From positions 1 to 7,050 of the forward strand of contig RFTM01000089.1 in assembly GCA_009923475.1 (NCBI GenBank): 7,050 nt of DNA. Reading direction: 5' to 3'. Each line of letters starts with the position of its first letter. The stretch's first letter is position 1. The DNA comes from Gammaproteobacteria bacterium. GTDB lineage: Bacteria; Pseudomonadota; Gammaproteobacteria; Steroidobacterales; Steroidobacteraceae. Below, piece after piece: positions 1-5,659 of this stretch. The notes under the pieces are model-generated. The model did not search any database, was not told the origin of the DNA, and was given only the letters and a program-made list of their open reading frames with translations. Made by a program: the position numbers and the translations under genes.

Positions 1-917
1 AACAGCAACGGCGGGACGCAACGCAGCGCCTGTTCGATGAGCCGTCCGTATCCCGGTGGCCGCTCGCCGGTCTGCCACGCGGCGTTCAACAACAGCACGG
101 TCAGGGCCACGAGCCACAGCAGCCAGACCGCTTCGATGGTCTTGCGGCCCTCCGCGAAGAGCGTCGGCAGCGCCGGGAGCAGCGCGAGGCTGAAGGCGAC
201 CACGACCACGCCGGCGAGCGGCAGCAGCCACTTCAGCACGTTCAGCAGTTGCCTCAGCAGGGCATCGACCATCCCGGCGGAGGCGCCGACCAGATGGATC
301 GCCGCCGTGCCGACGATCGTCGTCGCCGGGATGGCGAAACGCGGATCGGTCACGAAGTCGCCCACTGCATCGATGCCGAGCATCTTGAAGAGCGCGGCGG
401 CAAGCCCGACCGTCAACCAGAAGATCCCGGTGAAGAGCGCCGCCTCGGCGAGCGTGAGAGCGCCGCGCCAAGTCAGGTCGAAGAGCAGCGGGTAGGGGCC
501 TGTCCAACGACCGCTGGTGAGGCGCAGCTTGAGCAGCGGCATCGCCAGGATCCAGGCGAAGAGCAGCGGCAGCACGAATCCGGCGACCATCTCGCCCGCA
601 TCACCGCGTTGCGTCAGCGAGAGATGCGCCGCCCCGTACAAGGCGCCCGCGACCCCGACGAACAGGCTGCCGAGGGCGACGGTCCTCTGCAGCAGGCGCT
701 GGCCGACGAAAGGCCAAAGCAGTTGCAGCGTGACGGGCAGCATCGCTGCGATCAGCGTGAAGGGCAGCATGGCCCGTGGGTCGGACGCCGGCCAACGCTC
801 CGATCGAGCGGCCTCGAAGAGCGACCAGAGCAGCAGCCCTTGTGTTAGCGCGAGAGCGAGTGCGACGTAGGGCAGGTGGGAAGGCGGTGGCAGCTTTGTC
901 GGTTCGGTCGTGTCCAT
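1..917 (-). CDS. DUF4153 domain-containing membrane protein (3' end outside window)
   Basis: The minus-strand frame is open from an ATG at 917 to the left edge and gives 305 residues of a longer protein, beginning MDTTEPTKLPPPSHLPYV. The function of the family is unknown; it is a polytopic inner-membrane protein. Hydrophobic segments lie at roughly residues 16-35, 50-70, 78-97, 108-128, 153-178, 196-218, 227-252 and 262-280. They are separated by short polar loops such as LTSGRWTGPYP and TDPRFAIP. The stretch EGRKTIEAVWLLWLVALTVLLLNAAWQ (residues 256-282, hyphen-free here only as a location; key residues W265, W268, N278 and W281) resembles DUF4153 proteins as I remember them. The start is supported by AGGA at 925-928 (minus strand), 7 nt before the ATG. 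It is transcribed divergently from the TonB receptor, so it may share a regulatory region with it. I am confident of the reading frame and membrane nature, less so of the family name. Confidence 0.8.
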   Translation of the reverse strand, partial: MDTTEPTKLPPPSHLPYVALALALTQGLLLWSLFEAARSERWPASDPRAMLPFTLIAAMLPVTLQLLWPFVGQRLLQRTVALGSLFVGVAGALYGAAHLSLTQRGDAGEMVAGFVLPLLFAWILAMPLLKLRLTSGRWTGPYPLLFDLTWRGALTLAEAALFTGIFWLTVGLAAALFKMLGIDAVGDFVTDPRFAIPATTIVGTAAIHLVGASAGMVDALLRQLLNVLKWLLPLAGVVVVAFSLALLPALPTLFAEGRKTIEAVWLLWLVALTVLLLNAAWQTGERPPGYGRLIEQALRCVPPLL

Positions 918-1075
918 GTCGGTATCCTGCCCGAAATCCCGAAGGCAACTGATGTGCGCGAGGACATGGACTGTTGTGGCCTCGACGCGACAATGTTGCG
1001 CGTATCGGCTCCGCTTGGCGACAGGTTGCCGCAAAGATGCCGGATGGGATACCCTCCACGCGTCGAAGGACCGAG

Positions 1076-1093
1076 CGTTGCCTGACGGCAACG
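1076..1093. repeat. 7-bp inverted repeat upstream of the TonB receptor gene (possible operator)
   Basis: CGTTGCC and GGCAACG are perfect inverted copies separated by TGAC. The repeat is centred about 57 bp before the receptor ATG, a reasonable place for a regulator site or a small 5' leader hairpin. No T-run follows it, so it is not an intrinsic terminator. No known regulator motif is recognised. Confidence 0.4.
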
Positions 1094-1128
1094 AGAGCAA
1101 GGGTCAAGGCTCAATCCCCATCACCATC

Positions 1129-1133
1129 GAGGA
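1129..1133 (+). promoter_or_regulatory. Ribosome binding site that fixes the TonB receptor start
   Basis: GAGGA ends 8 nt before the ATG at 1142. It supports that ATG over the upstream in-frame ATG at 974, which would add 56 basic residues before an obvious signal peptide. Confidence 0.7.
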
Positions 1134-1141
1134 CACGACTG

Positions 1142-3037
1142 ATGCGTTCAACCCGCAAAGTTTTGGCCGTGGCTGTCGGCGTAGCGGCGATCCTGCCGGG
1201 CGCCACCGCCTTCGCCCAGGACACCAAGCCCCAGGACTCGGGCAACCTGCTCGAAGAGATCGTCGTCACGGCGCAGCGCCGTGAAGAGAAGGTCCAGGAC
1301 GTCCCCATCGCGATCAGCGCGTTCTCGGCCGAGCAGCTCGAGCGCCTGAACGTCACCGAGACGCTCGGCATCTCCAAGCTGATCCCGAACCTGCTGGCGT
1401 TCAACAACACGGGTCTCGGCACCGCCAACGGCTACTACCTGCGCGGCATCGGCAACACCGAGTCGATCCCGACCTTCGATCCGCCCGTCGGCACCTATGT
1501 CGACGACGTGTTCATCAGCCGCCAGAACGCCAACAACCTCGGCCTCTTCGACTCCGAGCGCATCGAGGTGCTGCGCGGGCCGCAGGGCACGCTGTTCGGC
1601 CGCAACACGACCGGCGGCGCCATCAACGTCATCCTCCGCAAGCCCTCGACCGAGTTCGGCGGCTACGTCGAGGCGGGCGTCGGCCAGTTCGGCATGCGCA
1701 CCGTGCGCGGCACCGTCGACCTGCCGGTCTCCGACCGCGTGCTCACCAAGTTCTCCGGTTACATGATCAAGGACGACGGCTACGTCTCCAACCCGGTCAC
1801 CGGCGAGAACGACCTCAACGCCCAGGACAGCTTCGGCCTGCGCGCCGCGCTGCGCTTCAAGGCCACCGATGACCTGACCTGGGACCTCGCGGTCCAATAC
1901 ACCAAGGACGAAGGCCTCAACATCCTGAACTTCGCCTCCGGTCAGGGCGTCGCCTACGCCAACGGCGTGGTCGGTGGTCCGCTGGCCGCGATCCCGGCGG
2001 GCGGTCCGCAGGTCGCCCTCGTCCCGCAGCGCGCCGGCCTTGCGCCGACGTCCAGCTCGGCGCAGAGCGTCGAGGCCCGTTGCTCGCCGGCGCCGTACGC
2101 CATCACCCGCAGCCGCTTCTCCTGCACCGGTCTTGCCCAGACGGGCACGCCGCTCGCCAACCTCACGGTCGGCCGCAAGAAGAACCTGAACCTCGGCAAC
2201 GAGGTCAAGAACACCCTCGTCACGTCGAACGTGGCCTGGGACACCGGCATCGGTCAGGTGGACTTCATCACCGGCTATGTCGACATGAAGCAGCAGTTCG
2301 CCATCGACTTCTTCAACGGCACGGCCCGCCACACGGCGACCGTGGCGTCGCAGGCGTCGAACCCGGCGGGCGGCTTCACGATCGCCAACGACGGCAGCAA
2401 CAAGCAGTTCAGCCAGGAAGTGAAGCTGACCGGCTCGCTCAACGACGCCACCCGCTACGTGGCCGGCCTGTACTACTTCGACGAGAAGAACAACACCGAC
2501 TTCGTCGACCTGTTCGGGCTCTCGCCGACGTTCTCGCTGGTGCTCGAGGACCGCATCCTCAAGAACAAGGCCTCGGCCTGGGCGGCCTACACGCAGTGGG
2601 ACTTCACCCTCGCGGACAAGTTCACGGTGACCGCGGGCGGCCGCTACACCGATGAGACCAAGAAGGTCGACTTCACCGCCAACGCCAACCCGCTGATGGC
2701 GGCGCCCACCGCGGCCACCCGCGTCAACAGCGCCAACATGGTCGCGGCAGGCATCCCGCTGAAGCTCAACACCAAGCTCTTCACGCCGCGCGTCGCCGTG
2801 AAGTACGACCTGAACGACGACATCAACTTCTTCGCCAGCGCCACCCGCGGCTTCAAGTCGGGCGGTTGGAACGCGCGCGGCACCGCGCCCGTCGCCAACC
2901 AGGCGTTCGATCCGGAGAAGGTGTGGTCGTACGAGGCCGGCATGCGTTCGGAGTGGGCTGACCGCAAGCTGCGCTTCAACGTCACGCTGTTCCAGCTCGA
3001 CGTCAAGGGTCTGCAGACGCCGTCGGCGTTCGTCTGA
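1142..3037 (+). CDS. TonB-dependent outer-membrane receptor, C-terminally truncated
   Basis: This 631-residue protein would be a 22-strand outer-membrane transporter that uses TonB energy to import a scarce or large substrate; the substrate is unknown. A Sec signal peptide covers residues 1-25 (MRSTRK, hydrophobic core, then AFA before Q26). A TonB-box-like segment, EIVVTAQRREE, is at 39-49. The plug domain runs from about 50 to 165 and includes YYLRGIG, VGTYVDDVF and IEVLRGPQGTLFGRNTTGGA (141-160). Barrel strands follow, including TRGFKSGGWNARG. C314 and C328 could form a disulphide in an extracellular loop. The frame ends at TGA 3035-3037 after LQTPSAFV, in mid-barrel. The rest of the barrel lies in a different frame to 3297 and the segment between is missing (see the next entry). 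As written, the product lacks the last strands needed to close and assemble a barrel. Start choice rests on the signal peptide and on GAGGA at 1129-1133. Confidence 0.88.
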   Translation: MRSTRKVLAVAVGVAAILPGATAFAQDTKPQDSGNLLEEIVVTAQRREEKVQDVPIAISAFSAEQLERLNVTETLGISKLIPNLLAFNNTGLGTANGYYLRGIGNTESIPTFDPPVGTYVDDVFISRQNANNLGLFDSERIEVLRGPQGTLFGRNTTGGAINVILRKPSTEFGGYVEAGVGQFGMRTVRGTVDLPVSDRVLTKFSGYMIKDDGYVSNPVTGENDLNAQDSFGLRAALRFKATDDLTWDLAVQYTKDEGLNILNFASGQGVAYANGVVGGPLAAIPAGGPQVALVPQRAGLAPTSSSAQSVEARCSPAPYAITRSRFSCTGLAQTGTPLANLTVGRKKNLNLGNEVKNTLVTSNVAWDTGIGQVDFITGYVDMKQQFAIDFFNGTARHTATVASQASNPAGGFTIANDGSNKQFSQEVKLTGSLNDATRYVAGLYYFDEKNNTDFVDLFGLSPTFSLVLEDRILKNKASAWAAYTQWDFTLADKFTVTAGGRYTDETKKVDFTANANPLMAAPTAATRVNSANMVAAGIPLKLNTKLFTPRVAVKYDLNDDINFFASATRGFKSGGWNARGTAPVANQAFDPEKVWSYEAGMRSEWADRKLRFNVTLFQLDVKGLQTPSAFV

Positions 3038-3297
3038 CGCCGAACGTGCTGTGGTCGCACACGGGCGACAACAACGTCGGCACCAGCGGTTCGCCGGCGG
3101 GACTCGTGACGGCCTACGAGCAGGTCGACCTCGGCCTGACGCTCGCGAGCCAGACGGGCGGTTGGCAGGTGCAGGCGAACTGCCGCAACTGCACCGACAC
3201 GCTGCAGGTGGTCTCGACGCTGTCCGACACGGTGTACGTGCAGGACCCGCGCACCTGGTCGCTGATGTTCAAGTACAACTTCGGCGCCCGTCGCTGA
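3034..3297 (+). pseudogene. Detached C-terminal beta-barrel remnant of the TonB-dependent receptor
   Basis: Read from CTG at 3034 (first possible initiator GTG at 3046), this frame gives LTPNVLWSHTGDNN and continues to KYNFGARR at the stop 3295-3297, about 87 residues. It has the hallmarks of a TonB-receptor C-terminus: AYEQVDLGLTLAS, the cysteine pair in NCRNC, QVVS, then VQDPRTWSLMFKYNF, with aromatic residues ending the last strand. It follows the receptor's stop directly but in another frame. The segment linking LQTPSAFV to LTPNVLW is absent; homologues as I remember them carry several strands there, with kGvE-like and aPk-like motifs. No ribosome binding site precedes 3046 and there is no signal peptide, so independent function is unlikely. 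The lesion could be a real deletion or an assembly collapse. Confidence 0.85.
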
Positions 3298-3319
3298 AGC
3301 CGTATTGATCGATGACAGG

Positions 3320-3350
3320 GGGCCGGAGCGGCGACGCTCCGGCCCTTTTT
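3320..3350 (+). terminator. Rho-independent terminator of the TonB receptor gene
   Basis: A perfect 10-bp stem, GGGCCGGAGC (3320-3329) and GCTCCGGCCC (3336-3345), with a 6-nt loop GGCGAC, is followed at once by TTTTT (3346-3350). It lies 22 bp after the receptor remnant's stop codon. The T-run exists only on the plus strand. The hairpin begins 4 bp past the convergent MFS gene's stop, but the minus strand has no U-tract after it, so it should mainly stop plus-strand transcripts. Confidence 0.92.
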
Positions 3351-4636
3351 CATTGGGGGTCGGCGGCGGGAGGGGTCCCGAGCCTGGGGTAGGGCCCGAG
3401 CGTCAGCAGCAACACCCCGAACAGCGCGATGCCCGCCGAGATCGCCGCGAGCGCGGTCCCGTAATCCCCCGAGAGGTCGCGCGCCCGGCCGACGAGCGGC
3501 ACCATCACGCCCGGTCCCAGCGCGAACGCCATGTACTGCGCGGCGAAGATCCGGCCGTACTCGCGCAGCCCGAAATAGCGGGAGGTGAGGTAGGCCATGA
3601 GGTCCACCTCGGCGCCGGCCGCAAGGCCGATCAGGAACACCGCCGCGAACGCCGCGACGAAGGGCAGCCCCGGCAGGTTGAACGCGAGCACCGCGAGACC
3701 GGCGGGGATCAGCAGCAGCGCGCCGACGAGCGGCGCGAAGTGCCGGTCGATGAGCCAACCGACGGCGATGCGCCCCGTGACCACCGCGATGCCGAAGGCC
3801 GAAGCCGCGAGCGCGGCGCGCGCGTCCGGCAGACCCGCCTCCTGCAACAGCGGCACGATGCTGGCGATGAACGCCGTCATCATCCCCGAGCACGCGAAAA
3901 GCCCCACGGCCATGGCCCAGAACCGCCGGTCGGACAGCGCCTCGCGGAACGTGACGCCCGGTTCGGCTCCAAGTCCTGACGCGGCCGGCACCGACGCCGC
4001 TTCCGCGCCCACAGCGGAGAGCGTGCGGGGTCTGTCGTGCAAGAACAGCAGCGACATCGGCAAGGCGACGAGCAACGGCAGGGCGGCGAGCGCGGCGTAG
4101 CCGCCCCGCCAACCGAACTCGCCGATCGCCCAGGTGGCATAGATCGGCACGAGGAAGCCGCAAAGCCCGGTGCCGGCGTTGGCGATGCCGAGCGCGAGAC
4201 CGCGCTGCGCCTCGAAACGTTGCGAGATGAGCCGCGCGAAGCCGATGCCGATGGTGCCGCCGCCGACCACCGCCATCAGCAGATAGAGCGCGTAGAAGGT
4301 CGCCAGCGAATGCGTGCCGAGGCCGATCGCGACGAAGGCGAGGCCGAACAGCGCCTGCGAGGCGATCACCATCCTGCGCACGCCGTGCCGGTCCGCCACC
4401 CAGCCGATCACGGGGCTCATCAGCACGATCACCAGCGTCATCATGGTCTGCGCGAGGAAGATGTCCTGCCGGCTCCATCCGAACTCCTGGGTGAGCGGCC
4501 GCACGAAGGGCCCGATGGAGTAGGTGAAACCGAGGGCCGCCACCGAGAATCCGACGCCGAAATGGCTGGCGGCGACGAGGCCCGCGTTGCCGCGCCATTC
4601 GCCGGCGGGCTTGCGGTGGTCGATGCTGTGCTGCAT
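3350..4636 (-). CDS. MFS transporter, OFA/monocarboxylate-carrier-like
   Basis: This 428-residue inner-membrane carrier probably has 12 helices. Helices 1-6 fall at about residues 18-195. A polar central loop follows at roughly 200-232 (HDRPRTLS to VTFREALS), and helices 7-12 at about 238-415. Motif A is GWVADRHGVRR (78-88), with a weaker copy GWLIDRHF (293-300) in the second half. GAEVDLMAYLTSRYFGLREY (341-360) resembles the OFA-type members of the superfamily, which often move oxalate, formate or other carboxylates. The substrate cannot be read from sequence. The start is set at the ATG at 4636, because the upstream in-frame extension to 4729 is basic, non-hydrophobic and antisense to the neighbouring gene's 5' end. 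No Shine-Dalgarno is visible; a -10-like TATAGT lies 6 nt before the ATG. It is divergent from the VOC gene over 39 bp, which suggests co-regulation. Confidence 0.9.
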   Translation of the reverse strand: MQHSIDHRKPAGEWRGNAGLVAASHFGVGFSVAALGFTYSIGPFVRPLTQEFGWSRQDIFLAQTMMTLVIVLMSPVIGWVADRHGVRRMVIASQALFGLAFVAIGLGTHSLATFYALYLLMAVVGGGTIGIGFARLISQRFEAQRGLALGIANAGTGLCGFLVPIYATWAIGEFGWRGGYAALAALPLLVALPMSLLFLHDRPRTLSAVGAEAASVPAASGLGAEPGVTFREALSDRRFWAMAVGLFACSGMMTAFIASIVPLLQEAGLPDARAALAASAFGIAVVTGRIAVGWLIDRHFAPLVGALLLIPAGLAVLAFNLPGLPFVAAFAAVFLIGLAAGAEVDLMAYLTSRYFGLREYGRIFAAQYMAFALGPGVMVPLVGRARDLSGDYGTALAAISAGIALFGVLLLTLGPYPRLGTPPAADPQ

Positions 4637-4642
4637 GGCCCG

Positions 4643-4648
4643 ACTATA
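4643..4648 (-). promoter_or_regulatory. -10-like element for the MFS gene (possible leaderless transcript)
   Basis: TATAGT on the minus strand matches TATAAT at five of six positions and ends 6 nt before the ATG at 4636. Transcription would then start at or next to the A of the ATG. No good -35 is visible; the hexamer at a 17-bp spacing is GGATTC. No ribosome binding site precedes the gene, which agrees with a leaderless mRNA. Confidence 0.45.
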
Positions 4649-4663
4649 CGCCGGGCGCGACGC

Positions 4664-4669
4664 TAGAAT
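4664..4669 (+). promoter_or_regulatory. -10-like element for the VOC gene (possible leaderless transcript)
   Basis: TAGAAT matches TATAAT at five of six positions and ends 6 nt before the ATG at 4676. This is the same spacing as the opposing element of the MFS gene. The only -35 candidate is a weak CCGACT at 4640-4645 (18-bp spacer), which overlaps the opposing -10. No Shine-Dalgarno lies between this element and the ATG. Confidence 0.45.
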
Positions 4670-4675
4670 CCGCGC

Positions 4676-5659
4676 ATGGCTCCGCCGCTCGTCACCGCGC
4701 TGCAGTGCATGACCCTCGCCACGGCGCAACCGTCGGCGCTCACGGCCATGTTCATCGACGACCTCGGTTGGGAGCGCGTCGCCAGCGGCCCGGTCAGCGG
4801 CGCGCTCGCACGGCTCTGGGGGCTCGCCGAACCGCCGTCGGGCGAGGCGACCGTGTTGCGCTCTCCGGGCAGCAGCCGCGGCATGGTGCGGGTGGTGACG
4901 GGCGTCGAGCGGCTGCGGTCACGCACCATGGCGACCCGTTGGGCCGGCATCGAGATGATCGTCGGCCATGACCTCGACGGCCTCGCGGCGCGGCTCGCGG
5001 CGCGACCCGGCTTCCGCACCATGGTGCCGCCCTCCGATTGGGATTGGACGGAGTACGGCAGCAACCTGCACCGCGCCTTCATCGGCACCGCGCCGGGCGG
5101 CACGCACCTTGCGTTCACGATGGGGCTCACCCAGCCGCAGGGTCGCGAGTTCCCGCGCGCCGCGGCGCAGGTCGGCCACGTCTTCGATGTGCCGCTCGTC
5201 GCCACCCGGTTCGAGTCCGCCAAGCGCTTCTGGTGCGGCACGCTCGGCATGGTCCCGTTCCTCGAGTCCGCCTTCACCGACCATCTTTGGCACCGCTTGT
5301 GGCGCCTGCCGCCCGGCTCGCCGGCGCGGCTCGACATCTACAAGGGCGACGCGCCCGGCACCGGCCTCGGCGGCATCGAGTTGCAGGGCTACGAGGAGGG
5401 GCTGGTCGATCCGGAGCCTGCGGTGGCGGACCGTTTCGATGGCGGCGCCTGCATGGTCACCTATACGACCCGCGACATCGATGCCGCGCACGCCGCGGTG
5501 ATGGCCGATCCCGAGGCTCGTGTGCTGTCGGAGCCCGAGGTCGTGGCAGGACCGCCGTACGAGGGCGCGCGCGCCTTCGCGTTCCTCGGGCCGCTCGGTG
5601 AACGGGTGGAGATCATCGAGCGGGCGTGGGGCATCGCCGCAGCCGGCGCGACGCGCTAG
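4676..5659 (+). CDS. VOC family (glyoxalase/extradiol dioxygenase fold) protein, two domains
   Basis: This 327-residue protein appears cytoplasmic, with no signal peptide or membrane segment. Two vicinal-oxygen-chelate modules are visible. The first covers about residues 5-150, from VTALQCMTLAT and MFIDDLGWERV to GGTHLAFTMG. The second covers about 165-318, from VGHVFDVPL and AKRFWCGTLGMVPF to FLGPLGERVEIIE. The 'ddLGw' and 'tLGm' segments are the usual helix-to-strand turns of the fold. In family members, metal ligands sit on the first and last strands. Here the second module keeps H168 and E312, while the first has C11 where His is common and no acidic residue near HLAFTM. The reaction is therefore unknown; candidates are isomerase, lyase or ring-cleavage-like chemistry, or a non-catalytic role. 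It is divergent from the MFS gene and overlaps the convergent reductase gene by 4 bp. Confidence 0.85.
   Translation: MAPPLVTALQCMTLATAQPSALTAMFIDDLGWERVASGPVSGALARLWGLAEPPSGEATVLRSPGSSRGMVRVVTGVERLRSRTMATRWAGIEMIVGHDLDGLAARLAARPGFRTMVPPSDWDWTEYGSNLHRAFIGTAPGGTHLAFTMGLTQPQGREFPRAAAQVGHVFDVPLVATRFESAKRFWCGTLGMVPFLESAFTDHLWHRLWRLPPGSPARLDIYKGDAPGTGLGGIELQGYEEGLVDPEPAVADRFDGGACMVTYTTRDIDAAHAAVMADPEARVLSEPEVVAGPPYEGARAFAFLGPLGERVEIIERAWGIAAAGATR

Larger units (their letters stand above)
918..1141. promoter_or_regulatory. Divergent intergenic region between the DUF4153 gene and the TonB receptor gene
   Basis: This 224-bp stretch holds no credible gene. It must contain the 5' signals of both flanking genes. 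I see no close match to a sigma-70 -35/-10 pair. It carries a perfect 7-bp inverted repeat, CGTTGCC-tgac-GGCAACG (1076-1093), and further copies of the half-site at 944-949 (GGCAAC) and 1025-1030 (GTTGCC), the latter inside the small palindrome TTGCcGCAA (1026-1034). These could be operator sites, but the same hexamer also occurs within coding sequence here, so the assignment is tentative. Confidence 0.45.

Noticed and set aside
37..870. Plus-strand open frames of 117-199 codons
   Set aside because: They are the complement of the DUF4153 membrane-protein frame, which has coherent helices, a ribosome binding site and family resemblance.
601..1107. 168-codon minus-strand frame crossing the divergent intergenic region
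   Set aside because: It overlaps the start of the DUF4153 gene out of frame and is Arg/Ala-rich with no membrane or domain signal.
974..1141. Longer in-frame start of the TonB receptor at ATG 974
   Set aside because: It would put 56 Arg-rich residues before a clear signal peptide. The ATG at 1142 has GAGGA 8 nt upstream.
1148..2332. 394-codon open frame on the minus strand
   Set aside because: It is antisense to the well-supported receptor plug and barrel. Its Arg/Asp/Val/Gly-rich low-complexity product is typical of a G+C-rich shadow frame.
3046..3297. Independent small gene starting at GTG 3046
   Set aside because: There is no ribosome binding site or signal peptide. The product matches the last strands of a TonB receptor, so a remnant of the preceding gene explains it better.
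3114..4598. 494-codon open frame on the minus strand in another register
   Set aside because: It overlaps the MFS gene out of frame and gives an Arg/Ala-rich product without membrane segments. The MFS frame has clear family motifs.
4637..4729. Upstream extension of the MFS protein to an initiator at 4729
   Set aside because: The extra residues are basic and non-hydrophobic, lie antisense to the start of the VOC gene, and precede a normal MFS N-terminus.
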